This document shows positions 10,701 to 19,595 of a DNA stretch of 64,000 bases, one piece after another. The notes beneath the pieces are model-generated. The model was not told the origin of the DNA. It was given only the letters and a program-made list of their open reading frames with translations, and searched no databases. How positions within the stretch are numbered: position 1 is the stretch's first letter; each line of letters opens with the position of its first letter. The stretch covers positions 21,919-85,918 of the forward strand of contig CADACB010000003.1 of assembly GCA_902786345.1 (NCBI GenBank), written 5' to 3'. Source of the DNA: an uncultured Ruminococcus sp. Its GTDB lineage: Bacteria; Bacillota; Clostridia; Oscillospirales; Acutalibacteraceae. A program made the position numbers and the translations under genes.

Positions 10701-11096
10701 TTCGGACACGATGTGGGTGATGTTATACTGAAATCATTCTCAAGACTTTTTGAACGGGTGACAGAAGATAAGGGCTACATTGTCAGATATGGCGGAGATG
10801 AATTCCTGATAGTTATGCCGGATCATAAGCTTGAAGAGGGTGTAGAGTTAGCAAAGGAGATTTATCGTGAAATCGACAGATGCCGTAATTTTATAGATGA
10901 TATAGAAGCTTCTGTGCACGAGTCTGTAAATATTCCTGAGAACCACAGGGTTTCGTGTTCAATAGGCATTGCCGATATGAAAAGCTATGATCAGGAATCT
11001 ATGAATATAGCTCTTAAGCACGCTGACAGCAAACTCTATACCGTTAAGAAAAATCAGAAGTCAAATTATAGTGTATGGTCTGACAACGATGATTAA
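7761..11096 (+). CDS. TPR-repeat diguanylate cyclase (GGDEF) sensor protein
   Basis: An 1111-residue cytoplasmic protein without evident membrane helices. Residues 1-250 are of unknown type. About 260-720 is helical and reads as tetratricopeptide-like repeats (for example EEANIYNGLGFNRIVSEQ). About 755-900 resembles a GAF-like sensor. A GGDEF domain occupies about 925-1105, with the conserved LTGLFNRQGF and DLDNFKLCNDTFGHD and an intact active site GGDEF at 1011-1015. The domain should make cyclic di-GMP. No clear inhibitory RxxD site precedes GGDEF. It sits alone between two terminators. The large TPR module suggests control by a protein or peptide partner; that is inference. Confidence 0.88.
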   Translation: MESYSKLYTKKIVDSIIHGLEQKHSSILFVKHYNTLNVPVDDIQTAVSQSSSEIQLLYHEFNAGRMQEAYEPFLSWIKQLYFKFYYDIPVSEFLEKADVYYLSRSALESYILTGKCKRTEDIIVVEADYERKRFVESLTNLFSYVSKEHTLFCVLNRLHLAENSTINFLSEFIQKTYDNISLLANYNEAYVVPSYTQEKWSLLVHRIEDLNYMLDWNVQDVQTDTNISESFEPVINDFQDYLIMINNMIQTVAIKQAVYYLKILYNKISTEKVTISAKNRAYFYILYATASLYDCNITNSLIMCEKLKNVNNKHPDPKYAFKYYYLLSLCESFEGQRSLAKKNGDKCLKIAQKMGSEKYIFRSQMLYYIYSLDSWNNTYRWDRRFEGEEIDEFAEKAIQNKAYNHLAHILFFGCGNDKENYVNNDRAVEDTKYFKKAMELASMLNNERLIISAWRKNVFMAQGYGCFGSVDYYYKRCLEIIERQNNPVEEANIYNGLGFNRIVSEQFTLANDYFNKALNIFFRKKQYYYVAETLYNMATNAILADNYETAYNDLIYCTKLLKSIKKNRMNICNMSKVYGMLAYCSYKMGIDYNSHFYLNKMQRVLHHILKPDGEPNYFLWDDDLFFYYFVCGLLEKSENIERAQEYFDRARFHMLRSDGLQFFVYTMFALEQADLYETQDMPEKACEILEACMEFCNSKGYKHKEEIIFARLHKQSLITKHVSLPLTEVDKYQLEELSQLAEMEMMLADKTKGVDFLVAWQELINKENYTVDDIIENSMATLQNNYNIDSVLYVEIVDKKPVVRFNGGGKNISDEILNNITSYFKKHKKEFVASRYDREFYNYSFITSIFGINNIVSFCCVPLSVDDELSSYIIAAIELHDNMTNFITFLDRNDITIFKFALRQLNDTLYRLKARDEISRMNKQLQQSAVTDLLTGLFNRQGFTKQIDDYEALVKRGKKESICATLLYIDLDNFKLCNDTFGHDVGDVILKSFSRLFERVTEDKGYIVRYGGDEFLIVMPDHKLEEGVELAKEIYREIDRCRNFIDDIEASVHESVNIPENHRVSCSIGIADMKSYDQESMNIALKHADSKLYTVKKNQKSNYSVWSDNDD

Positions 11097-11182
11097 ACCC
11101 GATGTATATAAATGACGATGGTTAAAGATCTGTTGTATGATTATATAATCTTATATATATTCGTTTAAAAAGTATAACGAAT

Positions 11183-11219
11183 AAAACACAGTAGACTGTT
11201 TTGTTTACTGTGTTTTTTT
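11183..11219 (+). terminator. Rho-independent terminator after the GGDEF gene
   Basis: Arms 11183-11193 and 11206-11216 (AAAACACAGTA/TACTGTGTTTT) are perfect over 11 bp and are followed by further T. Confidence 0.9.
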
Positions 11220-11261
11220 ATTCAGATATTCAGTATTGTTAGTGTAAATCATTATAGAAGT

Positions 11262-11353
11262 ATATTCGCGGCATAGCAGTTGATTTTCAGCCAGATAAAA
11301 TGAGAGCAAGCAGACTTACCCCGAACTGAGTGCGAAAGTTTGCCGCTAAATAT
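11262..11353. repeat. 92-bp intergenic element bounded by inverted repeats
   Basis: The left end ATATT-C-GCGGCA (11262-11273) and the right end TGCCGC-TA-AATAT (11341-11353) pair over 11 bp around a one-against-two-base bulge. The interior (about 67 bp) is less AT-rich than its flanks. It lies between two convergent genes, the GGDEF gene and rluD. Read on the minus strand it contains a short open frame with MPRIYFYNDL, but no start site or coding context. It could be a MITE-like repeat or a structured RNA; no second copy was noticed in the window. Confidence 0.45.
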
Positions 11354-11387
11354 TGGAGATGTTTGAGATTATCCGTATGATATAGTA

Positions 11388-12296
11388 TTATAATGTATTA
11401 AGAAAATCCGTAAAATACTGAGGAAGAGGGGAAGAGAGTGTAATAGTTTCCCCGGTTCGCGGATGCTTGAAAGAAATATAGTATGCGTGAAGACATTGAC
11501 CGTTAAGATTCTTTAAATAATTCTTTCCACCGTAAACAGGATCACCTGCAACGGGATGTCCTTTATATGCCATATGTACCCTGATCTGATGGGTTCTGCC
11601 TGTTTCAAGAGTAAGTTCAAGGTGTGTATAGCCATTATAGCGTGATATGACACGAAAATGTGTGACAGCATTACGTGAATTATGTGTTGTTACCGTCATT
11701 TTTTTTCGGTCAGTAGGATGTCTGCCTATAGGTGCGTCAACTGTGCCGTTGTCCTCTTTGACGTTTCCACAAACTACAGCCTGATATTTTCTTGTAAAGC
11801 TGTGTTCTTTAATTTGTTCAGCAAGGAGTCTGTGAGCAAAATCATTTTTAGCAACGATAAGCAATCCGCTTGTGTCCTTATCTATCCTGTGTACTATTCC
11901 CGGACGAAGCACGCCATTTATCCCCGACAGTGAATCTCCGCAATGATAAAGCAAGGCATTTACCAGTGTACCGTTGTAGTTTCCTGCGGCAGGATGTACT
12001 ACCATTCCACGTGGTTTATTTACAACAAGAAGATCATCGTCTTCATAAACAATATCAATAGGAATGTTTTCGGGGACAGCCTCAGGTAAGACAGGTTCGG
12101 GAATACTGACACAAACCATATCTTTTTCTCTGAGTTTATAATTTTTAGACAGTGTCTTATCATTAACTGTGACACAGCCGTTTTCAATAAGCTTTTGAAC
12201 AGCAGAGCGTGTAAGACCTTCATCAAGCTCAGAAAGGAATTTATCTATTCTCATCCCCGAAAATTCACTTGTAACATCGTATTGTTTTTTTTCCAT
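11388..12296 (-). CDS. rluD: RluA/RluD-family 23S rRNA pseudouridine synthase
   Basis: Isomerises uridine to pseudouridine in rRNA. The 302-residue protein has an N-terminal S4 RNA-binding domain (FSGMRIDKFLSELDEGLTRS) followed by the synthase domain. The catalytic Asp lies in GIVHRIDKDTSGLLIVAK; ARTHQIRVH-type residues appear as ETGRTHQIRVHMAYKGHPVAG. I place the start at ATG 12296, since a GGAG inside the end of lspA is correctly spaced. The frame stays open for 34 codons further upstream, inside lspA. It is the last gene of a two-gene lspA-rluD operon, the usual Firmicutes arrangement. Confidence 0.92.
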   Translation of the reverse strand: MEKKQYDVTSEFSGMRIDKFLSELDEGLTRSAVQKLIENGCVTVNDKTLSKNYKLREKDMVCVSIPEPVLPEAVPENIPIDIVYEDDDLLVVNKPRGMVVHPAAGNYNGTLVNALLYHCGDSLSGINGVLRPGIVHRIDKDTSGLLIVAKNDFAHRLLAEQIKEHSFTRKYQAVVCGNVKEDNGTVDAPIGRHPTDRKKMTVTTHNSRNAVTHFRVISRYNGYTHLELTLETGRTHQIRVHMAYKGHPVAGDPVYGGKNYLKNLNGQCLHAYYISFKHPRTGETITLSSPLPQYFTDFLNTL

Positions 12297-12300
12297 ATAA

Positions 12301-12843
12301 TTATTCTCCGTCTGATGAATTGCTTTCAGGGGAATCCGGATTACTATCATCGTCTGTTGTAAGCTCATAAGATGTTTCATTGACTTTTTTGTTCTCACCA
12401 GTTGGTGAGAGGATCATTACTATAATAAAGATAGCCGCTCCGATAGTTATACAGTAGTCAGCAAAGTTACATACGGGCGGGAAGAATGACAACTGCAAAT
12501 AATCTACAACATAGCCGCGGAACAGCCTGTCAATCAGATTTCCGATGCCACCGCCGATCAGCAGAAAAGATGATACAGCGAAAAGCTTTCCTTTAAATTT
12601 TTTTGCAGCGATAAGATATATCATTGCACCAATCAGCAGAAATGTTATAACGGCGAATATCCATACGTGGTTTTGCAGCATACCGAATGCAACACCCCTG
12701 TTCTCAACATAAACAAGGGAAAGAAGATTATCTATCACACTTACAGTATGGACAGGTGCAAGATACTCTACAATAAAATATTTTATGATCTGGTCAATTG
12801 CCGCGATACCTGCTGCTGAGGCAAGAATTACTGCAAGCACCAT
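12301..12843 (-). CDS. lspA: Lipoprotein signal peptidase II
   Basis: Removes signal peptides from diacylated prolipoproteins at the membrane. Four hydrophobic helices are visible, with the family motifs NRGVAFGML, GGIGNLIDRLFRG and VCNFADYCI; the two catalytic aspartates lie in NLIDR and FADYC. At 180 residues it has a slightly long polar C-terminal tail rich in Asp, Ser and Glu. It is separated from rluD by four bases, so both are probably on one transcript. The upstream ileS is closed off by a terminator. Confidence 0.95.
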   Translation of the reverse strand: MVLAVILASAAGIAAIDQIIKYFIVEYLAPVHTVSVIDNLLSLVYVENRGVAFGMLQNHVWIFAVITFLLIGAMIYLIAAKKFKGKLFAVSSFLLIGGGIGNLIDRLFRGYVVDYLQLSFFPPVCNFADYCITIGAAIFIIVMILSPTGENKKVNETSYELTTDDDSNPDSPESNSSDGE

Positions 12844-12887
12844 ATTATCACTCCTTTGTTATCGGGACAGAATTAAAATTTCTGTTA

Positions 12888-12921
12888 AAAAAGGGAAACC
12901 TGTATTATGGTTTCCCTTTTT
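12888..12921 (-). terminator. Terminator after ileS
   Basis: Arms AAAAAGGGAAACC (12888-12900) and GGTTTCCCTTTTT (12909-12921) are complementary over 13 bp. The hairpin works in both directions but lies directly downstream of the minus-strand ileS. Confidence 0.9.
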
Positions 12922-12949
12922 ATCATTTATAAACTATAGAATTCAGGGA

Positions 12950-15724
12950 TCAATCCTGCTCAAGAACGGATGCACATCTTGCACAGAGTGTTTTGTGTAC
13001 AGGATGCTGACCTACTGTATTACTGTAAATCCAGCAGCGTTCGCACTTTTCGCCGTCAGCATGTGAAACATCAACCTTGAGCGAATCTGTAGGTTCGTTA
13101 ACAAGCTCAACGTCAGATACAATAAAGGAGCTTGCAAGTTCTTTTTCAGCGTCCTTAAGGAAGTCATACTGTTTGCCTGTGCATTTCAAAGTAATCTTTG
13201 CTTCAAGTGAAGAACGCAGAGTCTTACCCTTAACCTCTACTTCAATTGCCTTTTTAACAATGTCTCTTGTTTCGTGTATTTTATCCCACATTGAGATAAA
13301 GCTTTCATCAAGCTGAATTCCTGTAAGAGCAGGCATATCGTTGAACATAACGTTCTCAGGATTTGCATTACTGTCATGAGGCATAAACTGCCATATCTCA
13401 TCTGATGTATATGCAAGTATCGGTGCAATCATTCTTGCCATAGCGTCAAGGATGGTGTATATGGTTGTCTGAGCTGCTCTTCTTAGTTCACCGTCCTTCT
13501 TTTCGGTATAGAGTCTGTCCTTAAGAACATCGAAATAGAAGTTTGACATATCAACAACACAGAAGTTGTGTATTGCCGCATAAACCTGATGGAAGTCAAA
13601 TTTATCATATCCTTCACGAACCTTCTTGTTAAGCTCATCAAGCTTGAAGAGCGCCCATTTATCAATCGGAAGGAGTTTTTCCTGACTTACCTTGTCGGTA
13701 TTAGGATCAAAGTCGCTTATGTTGCCAAGAATATATCTTGTGGTATTTCTTATTTTTCTGTAAGCCTCAGAAAGCTGCTTAAGGATCTCTTCAGAAATAC
13801 GTACATTGGAATGATAGTCGCTTGAAGCAACCCACAAACGAAGAATATCGGCACCATATTGGTTGAATATTACCTTAGGCATAAGACCATTGCCCATTGA
13901 TTTTGACATTTTTTCGCCCTTGCCGTCAACAACCCATCCGTGAGTTACAACTGTTTTATAAGGAGCCTGACCCTTTGTTGCAATAGCGGTGAGCAGGGAA
14001 GACTGGAACCATCCTCTGTACTGATCTGCACCCTCAAGATAGAGGTCTGCCGGCCATTTAAGGTAAGGACGTGCTTCACACACAGCTGCATGAGATACGC
14101 CGGAATCGAACCATACGTCCATAATATCCTTTTCTTTATCAAATTCCTTGCAGCCGCATTTCGGGCATGTAATGTCAGATGGAATAATGTCCTTGGCATC
14201 CTTGGCATACCAGGCGTCAGAGCCTTCCTTTGCAAACAGTTCTGAAACTGCCTGCATTGCATTTTTATCTATGATAGGCTCGCCGCAGTCCTTGCAGAAG
14301 AAGATCGGGATCGGCACGCCCCATTTTCTCTGACGTGAGATACACCAGTCCTTACGTTCACGAACCATAGATGTAATTCTGTCTTCACCCCATCCGGGAA
14401 GCCATTCAATATTTTTGATAGCCTTAACTGCCTCATCCTTAAAGGCGTTCACAGAGCAGAACCATTGCTTTGTTGCGCGGAAGAGAACCGGTTTTTTACA
14501 TCTCCAGCAGTGAGGATATTGGTGGATTATCTTTTTAAGTGCAAACAGCGCACCTGTTTCTTCAAGGTGTTCAGCTATAGGTTTATTTGCCTGTTCTGTC
14601 AGAAGACCTGCGAACATACCTGCTTCTTCTGTAAGTCTGCCGTGTGAGTCAACAGGAACAACCATCGGCAGTTCAGGATAATTTCTGCAAACCTCATAGT
14701 CATCAACACCGTGACCGGGAGCTGTATGAACACAGCCTGTACCGCTCTCAAGAGTTACGTGATTGCCGACAATGACCATTGATGTTCTGTCAATAAACGG
14801 ATGAGCAGTCTTCATATATTCAAGTTCAGAGCCTTTTATTGTTCCGATAACTTCATAGTTTTCCTTACCGGCAGCCTCCATTGCAGCAACATAAAGTTCC
14901 TCAGCCATAACATAATATTCACCGTCACACTTGATAAGGCTGTAGTTAAAGCGGGGACCAACGCATATTGCAACGTTTGCAGGAAGCGTCCACGTTGTTG
15001 TTGTCCATATAACGAAATATGTGTTTTTAATATCAGCACCCATTGCTGCAAGCTTGCCCATATCATCTGTAACACGGAATTTTACATATATTGAGTGACA
15101 TGGATCTTCTGCATATTCGATCTCAGCTTCTGCCAGAGCCGTTTCACAGTCAGGACACCAGTATACAGGCTTAAGTCCTCTGTAGATATAGCCCTTACAT
15201 GCCATTTCTGAGAATATCTCTATCTGCTTTGCTTCATATTCGTGATTGAGTGTTATATATGGATTATCCCATTCACCAATGCCGCCAAGACGTTTGAACT
15301 GATCACGCTGATCATCAATATAGCTGAGTGCAAAGTCACGGCAGATCTTTCTGAGTTCAACCTCAGATATAGAGGTTGAGTTGCCTACACCTGCTTTTTT
15401 TCTTGCCTTAAGTTCTGTAGGCAGACCGTGAGTATCCCAACCGGGAACATATGGTGCTTTAAAGCCCGTCATATTTTTATATCTTACAATAATATCCTTG
15501 AGGACCTTGTTGAGTGCGTGACCAAGGTGAATATCTCCGTTTGCATACGGCGGTCCGTCGTGAAGAACATAAAGGGGCTTGCCCTCATTATGCTCCATAA
15601 GCTTTTCATAAACCTTATTTTCCTGCCAGCGTTTCAGAGTTTCTGGTTCTGATTTAGGAAGACCTGCCCTCATAGGGAAGTCTGTCTTAGGCAGATTAAG
15701 GGTACTGTTGTAATCCTGCGGCAT
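12950..15724 (-). CDS. ileS: Isoleucyl-tRNA synthetase
   Basis: Charges tRNA-Ile. The 924-residue class-I synthetase has HLGH at residues 66-69, the KMSKS loop ([10 protein letters not shown]), the CP1 editing region with [12 protein letters not shown], and a C-terminal zinc site (CERCW and CARC). Start chosen at ATG 15724, preceded on its strand by GAGGAG with eight bases spacing; the frame is open 17 codons further but without a ribosome site. No T-box leader fits in the 95-bp gap to divIVA, which instead contains the divIVA terminator. Position next to divIVA and the sepF cluster is typical of Firmicutes. Confidence 0.97.
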   Translation of the reverse strand: MPQDYNSTLNLPKTDFPMRAGLPKSEPETLKRWQENKVYEKLMEHNEGKPLYVLHDGPPYANGDIHLGHALNKVLKDIIVRYKNMTGFKAPYVPGWDTHGLPTELKARKKAGVGNSTSISEVELRKICRDFALSYIDDQRDQFKRLGGIGEWDNPYITLNHEYEAKQIEIFSEMACKGYIYRGLKPVYWCPDCETALAEAEIEYAEDPCHSIYVKFRVTDDMGKLAAMGADIKNTYFVIWTTTTWTLPANVAICVGPRFNYSLIKCDGEYYVMAEELYVAAMEAAGKENYEVIGTIKGSELEYMKTAHPFIDRTSMVIVGNHVTLESGTGCVHTAPGHGVDDYEVCRNYPELPMVVPVDSHGRLTEEAGMFAGLLTEQANKPIAEHLEETGALFALKKIIHQYPHCWRCKKPVLFRATKQWFCSVNAFKDEAVKAIKNIEWLPGWGEDRITSMVRERKDWCISRQRKWGVPIPIFFCKDCGEPIIDKNAMQAVSELFAKEGSDAWYAKDAKDIIPSDITCPKCGCKEFDKEKDIMDVWFDSGVSHAAVCEARPYLKWPADLYLEGADQYRGWFQSSLLTAIATKGQAPYKTVVTHGWVVDGKGEKMSKSMGNGLMPKVIFNQYGADILRLWVASSDYHSNVRISEEILKQLSEAYRKIRNTTRYILGNISDFDPNTDKVSQEKLLPIDKWALFKLDELNKKVREGYDKFDFHQVYAAIHNFCVVDMSNFYFDVLKDRLYTEKKDGELRRAAQTTIYTILDAMARMIAPILAYTSDEIWQFMPHDSNANPENVMFNDMPALTGIQLDESFISMWDKIHETRDIVKKAIEVEVKGKTLRSSLEAKITLKCTGKQYDFLKDAEKELASSFIVSDVELVNEPTDSLKVDVSHADGEKCERCWIYSNTVGQHPVHKTLCARCASVLEQD

Positions 15725-15763
15725 AGGTTTTCTCTCCTCTTTCAAAAAGATAATATACAAGCC

Positions 15764-15790
15764 AAAATCCGACACACTGAAGTGTCGGAT
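15764..15790 (-). terminator. Terminator after divIVA
   Basis: ATCCGACAC and GTGTCGGAT form a perfect 9-bp stem (15767-15775, 15782-15790). On the minus strand the stem is followed by TTTT. It lies 30 bp after the divIVA stop. Confidence 0.85.
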
Positions 15791-15819
15791 AATTTATGGC
15801 TGAATAATGCGTTTTTTAA

Positions 15820-17004
15820 TCATTCAATATCATTAAGCTTCAAAAAATCGAATTTTTTACTGTTTTTTTCGTCATCGATTTTTATTGCCTGTCTTTTGTT
15901 CTTTTCAGACTTAAAGGTTTTTTCTGCTTCCGTGGAACTGAAAATGACACCATCATCAAGCTCGTCAATGCTTGTAGGCTTAGGTTCATCCTGTTTTACA
16001 GCTGTCGGATTATCCGAGTTTGCAGCAGCCTTTATTTCTTCTGCATTGCTGTCTTCGTTTTCAGGATTGTTTTCATCAGATACATCATTATCTGATTTTT
16101 GCGTAAAATTGTCCTCAGTTTTTTTGTCGGACGGTTGTTCTTTCACTGCCTTCTTATCTGATGAAAATTCCTCATTGCTTTCAGATACATTTTTTTTGTT
16201 CTGTATCTTTTCGGAGCTTTCATTATCCTCTTTTTCTATTGCCGCCTGACCCTTGGTGTTGTGTCTGATTTTCTCAGAGATCTCTTTGACCTTTTCAACA
16301 TTTATCATTTCCACCTTGATCTGGCGTTTTTCTTTTTTAGCAGCCTCAACAGCCTTATCCGCTTCAAGCTTTATATCCTGTTCAACAGACACAGGTGTTA
16401 CAGGAGAAGCAACCGGATAGCTTTCTTGAAGCTTACTCTGATACTGTTTGAACTCATCGGCCTTGGGGAGCGAGTTGATCACCTTAAGATGATTCTTATA
16501 TGAGTCAATAAGTGCATCCCTGAAGCGTGTTACTTCAGACTGTATCTGAATTATGTGCTGTTTCTGCTGTTCTATTATGCGGTTGTTTTCATCAATACTG
16601 CTGGCAGATCTTGTAAGGGCACTGTTCAGAATAGTTTCGGCTCTGGTTTCCGACTCATAAAGTGTTGCCTCAGCCTTTTCGCGTGCCTCTTTAACAAGAG
16701 TCTCAGCTTCATTGTTAGCACTTGAGAGTATTGACTCAGCCTTCTGAGTTGCATCACGTACAAGTTTCTTTGCCGTTATTTCAGCTGTAATAATAGCATC
16801 CTGAACGCTGTCTGCATTTTCCTCGTGTTTGAGTATACGCTCGTTAAGCTGTTCTATTCTGAGCTCGAATTCTTTGTTTGCAAGCTCCAGATCTCTTACC
16901 TTTTCAATAACACCGTCAACAAAGCTGTCAACATCTTCTATTTTATAGCCGCCAAGTCCCGATCTGCGAAAGCTAATGTTTTCTATTTCTTCCAATGTGA
17001 GCAT
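15820..17004 (-). CDS. divIVA: DivIVA-domain cell division/polarity protein
   Basis: Binds curved membrane at poles and septum and recruits division and wall-synthesis factors. The N-terminus carries the DivIVA signature: ENISFRRSGLGGYKIEDVD at about 7-25 and then VDSFVDGVIEK. A long coiled coil follows to about 200, rich in Ala, Glu, Lys and Gln. The C-terminal half (about 230-394) is low complexity, dominated by Glu, Lys, Ser, Asn and Asp, and is probably disordered. At 394 residues it is much longer than Bacillus DivIVA (about 160). It heads the minus-strand division cluster towards ileS. Confidence 0.92.
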   Translation of the reverse strand: MLTLEEIENISFRRSGLGGYKIEDVDSFVDGVIEKVRDLELANKEFELRIEQLNERILKHEENADSVQDAIITAEITAKKLVRDATQKAESILSSANNEAETLVKEAREKAEATLYESETRAETILNSALTRSASSIDENNRIIEQQKQHIIQIQSEVTRFRDALIDSYKNHLKVINSLPKADEFKQYQSKLQESYPVASPVTPVSVEQDIKLEADKAVEAAKKEKRQIKVEMINVEKVKEISEKIRHNTKGQAAIEKEDNESSEKIQNKKNVSESNEEFSSDKKAVKEQPSDKKTEDNFTQKSDNDVSDENNPENEDSNAEEIKAAANSDNPTAVKQDEPKPTSIDELDDGVIFSSTEAEKTFKSEKNKRQAIKIDDEKNSKKFDFLKLNDIE

Positions 17005-17092
17005 TGAAATTCTTTCCTTTCTCTATATACGCCGTGTGCTTTCTTAGTCAGCAATACACGGCATATCTTATCGGCTTAACCGGAGCAACAAA

Positions 17093-17566
17093 TCAGAAGT
17101 AGATATTGTCACTCTCAACCTCATCCATAACATCCTCGCCCGAAAGCTTGACGTGACTTGGCATAACGATGTATGTGTCTTCTGCAACCCTGCTGATCTT
17201 GCCGTTATGTGCATATGCAACACCGCTGAGGAAGTCGATTATACGTTTGCCAACGTCCTTGTTTGTCTGTTCCATATTGAGAATAATTGTATTTCTCTTT
17301 ATAAACTCGTCAGCCATTGCGGTTATATCCTTATCAAAGGCTTCGGGCTTGAAGAGTACGAACTGTACCTTTGTGGTGTCGTGGATATTGATAACATTAT
17401 CCTCGTTATCAGCACCGTCATCCAATTCATCATCAAACTGATCATCAGCAGATGAATCAGATTCAGCCTGTTCCTCTTCTTCTTCCTCGCTGTAGTAATC
17501 CTCATACTCATTTTCTTCGTCGGGCTGTTTAAGAATATTTTTAAATCTTCCCATAAGTCCTGCCAT
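17093..17566 (-). CDS. sepF: Cell division protein SepF
   Basis: Membrane-associated FtsZ anchor. The first dozen residues (MAGLMGRFKNIL) resemble the amphipathic membrane-binding helix. An acidic, disordered linker follows at about 16-55 (Glu, Asp and Tyr rich) and then the SepF core at about 65-145, including ILNMEQTNKDVGKRIIDFL and the GVAYAHNGKISRV turn. The length of 157 is normal. Neighbours yggS upstream and divIVA downstream are the usual partners. The cluster here lacks ylmG and ylmH, which often sit between sepF and divIVA. Confidence 0.95.
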   Translation of the reverse strand: MAGLMGRFKNILKQPDEENEYEDYYSEEEEEEQAESDSSADDQFDDELDDGADNEDNVINIHDTTKVQFVLFKPEAFDKDITAMADEFIKRNTIILNMEQTNKDVGKRIIDFLSGVAYAHNGKISRVAEDTYIVMPSHVKLSGEDVMDEVESDNIYF

Positions 17567-17584
17567 AATAAAATTCCTCCCAAA

Positions 17585-18319
17585 TTATCTGTATATTCTG
17601 GCGCCAAAAAGTCTTGAACCGACTCTTACCATATTTGCGCCGGAAAGTATAGCCTCCTGATAGTCTTCGGACATTCCCATAGAAAGAAAGTCCATAGATA
17701 CATTATCTAATGTTTTAGCCGAAATGTCAATAAATAATTTGTTCATTTTATCAAAAAATTTACAAATTTCTGTTTTATTGTCGCATATTGGCGGTATAGT
17801 CATCAGTCCGCGCACCCTTATATTGTCAAGCGCGGCACATTTTTCAAGCAGTTCAGGAAGACCTTCCTCAAGAACACCGGATTTATTTTCCTCTCTGCCT
17901 ATGTTTACCTCAAGAAGAATATCTGTTGTAACGCCGTTTTTAACAGACTGCTTTGAAATTTCTCCGGCAAGCTTAAAGCTGTCAACGGACTGTATCATAG
18001 ATACCTTTCCGATAAGCTGTTTAACCTTATTGGTCTGAAGATGACCTATAAACTGAAGGTCGCAGTTTTCAAGGTCATATTCATCATATTTTGACAAAAG
18101 CTCTTGAACCTTGTTTTCTCCAATATATTTTAGACCTAAGGATACAGCATAATTAATTATTTTTGGTTCAACTGTTTTTGTTGCAGCCAGGAATGTAATA
18201 TCCTGAGGCTTTCTGCCGGACTTTTCTGCAGCAGCGTAAATATTTTCTGTTATTTCAGAGTAATTACGTTTTACATTATCAAATATCTCAAGCAGTTCTG
18301 CCGATAATTTTTCCGTCAT
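17585..18319 (-). CDS. YggS/PLPBP family pyridoxal-phosphate homeostasis protein
   Basis: A PLP-carrying alanine-racemase-fold protein that balances free pyridoxal phosphate and amino-acid pools; it has no known catalytic reaction. The PLP Lys is K48 in LAATKTV, followed by YIGENKVQELL, QFIGHLQTNKVK and the C-terminal phosphate-binding SMGMSEDYQEAI and RVGSRLFGARIY. The length of 244 is usual. It overlaps the HlyD-like gene upstream by 32 bases, which suggests coupled translation. Confidence 0.93.
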   Translation of the reverse strand: MTEKLSAELLEIFDNVKRNYSEITENIYAAAEKSGRKPQDITFLAATKTVEPKIINYAVSLGLKYIGENKVQELLSKYDEYDLENCDLQFIGHLQTNKVKQLIGKVSMIQSVDSFKLAGEISKQSVKNGVTTDILLEVNIGREENKSGVLEEGLPELLEKCAALDNIRVRGLMTIPPICDNKTEICKFFDKMNKLFIDISAKTLDNVSMDFLSMGMSEDYQEAILSGANMVRVGSRLFGARIYR

Positions 18320-19595
18320 ACAAATTTGCTCCCTCCACTATTATCTCATCATATAATTCCAGAATGTTAACGTCCTCCGAGAAGGGCTGTTCATTTTTGT
18401 CAAGACTGCTTATAACGATATTTTCTCCCGAATATACCGGTACAATCTGCCGGAATACCACCTCGTTGCCCATCTTTACATATACACCTGTAACGGTTTT
18501 TGTTTCTTCTGTTTTCTTTCCGTTTTTATCCTCATCCGTACGAGTGAGTTCTTTTTCGTGTATGGCTGATTTAGGGATACTTATTCCGTGATATTCACTG
18601 AGTATTATTGAGATCTCACCCCACCTGAGTGAAGCCATTTCGTCATTCATAAATGTACCTCTGAAAATTGCAAGTGCTTCTGAGGATTTGTTCTTCTGGT
18701 TGAGCGAATAAAGCTCTACATTTATCTTTTCAGCCGAAACAGTTGGAATGTCAAGCCTGAGCTGACCTGCATTTTTTATTTTAAGGGCATCGTCGGCGCT
18801 CACCCTGCACGCTGCATACCAATATACACCGTTGATGGTTTTTCCTATTACCTTATTTGACAGACTTTTTTGTTTAAGTTTGTCTTTATCTGTATCGCCG
18901 GGCATTATTTCATCAAGCTGTTTTGTGGTAAACAGATTTTCATATCCGTCTGCTTTGCTTACAAAATATCCTGTTGCCGGAGCTTTAATATCAGTGCTCT
19001 TTTTTTGTTTTGAGGATGATGCTTCAAGCTCGTTCAGTCTTGTCTGAAGACGATTTATCCTGTCGTTGTAATCCGTAGACTTGCCGGTGATAAGCTGGCG
19101 TTCGTTTATATAATAGCAAATATTGTTGGAATTATTTCTTGCCTCAGAAAGCTCACCGGTTTTTACGGCATTATTTGCCTGAATGAGATATGAGCCAATT
19201 GCTTTGTCTATTTCATCAGGACTTTGTGAAAGTGCGTCAGAGTTTTTTTGGAGCTGAGTAAGAGAGTCGATCTGTGTTTTCAAACGGGAAATCTCCTGTT
19301 TTGTACCTGCGGAATCAACACTGTCAAAAACACCTGCAACAGCCTCGTTTACAGATACCTTTTCACCGTCATCAACATTGTAGGAAATAACACCTTTACC
19401 GCCATATTCTATCAATGTTTCATCACGAATTATATAACAGTTTGTTGTTATTGCGTTATATGCAGTTGACTCTTTTGCAGTTACTGTTTTCACCTGAGTA
19501 AAGCTTGCCCTGCATATTACATATATCACATATGCAATAACAAGCAGCGTCAGCACTGTCATAATTACCTTTCTTAAAGCTGCGGATTTGTCCAT
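18288..19595 (-). CDS. HlyD-family membrane-anchored adaptor-like protein
   Basis: A 435-residue protein with an N-terminal membrane helix at about 10-30, then an extracytoplasmic region. This has a biotinyl-lipoyl-like part (NAITTNCYIIRDETLIEYGGKG), a coiled-coil hairpin at about 95-200 and a beta-rich C-terminal part with a long region near VTGVYVKMGNEVVFRQI. HlyD-like proteins of this kind commonly sit next to yggS-sepF in Clostridia, apart from any transporter. No ABC transporter lies nearby, so a role in the division or envelope machinery is an inference from context. It overlaps miaA by 22 bases. Confidence 0.8.
   Translation of the reverse strand: MDKSAALRKVIMTVLTLLVIAYVIYVICRASFTQVKTVTAKESTAYNAITTNCYIIRDETLIEYGGKGVISYNVDDGEKVSVNEAVAGVFDSVDSAGTKQEISRLKTQIDSLTQLQKNSDALSQSPDEIDKAIGSYLIQANNAVKTGELSEARNNSNNICYYINERQLITGKSTDYNDRINRLQTRLNELEASSSKQKKSTDIKAPATGYFVSKADGYENLFTTKQLDEIMPGDTDKDKLKQKSLSNKVIGKTINGVYWYAACRVSADDALKIKNAGQLRLDIPTVSAEKINVELYSLNQKNKSSEALAIFRGTFMNDEMASLRWGEISIILSEYHGISIPKSAIHEKELTRTDEDKNGKKTEETKTVTGVYVKMGNEVVFRQIVPVYSGENIVISSLDKNEQPFSEDVNILELYDEIIVEGANLYDGKIIGRTA

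Noticed and set aside
11262-11353. Small gene with MPRIYFYNDL
   Set aside because: No start with ribosome site, an in-frame stop, and no coding neighbours in frame.
11810-12061. Plus-strand frames inside rluD and other genes
   Set aside because: These are antisense or shifted readings of clear genes without start signals.
15725-15819. T-box upstream of ileS
   Set aside because: The gap is only 95 bp and is filled by the divIVA terminator.
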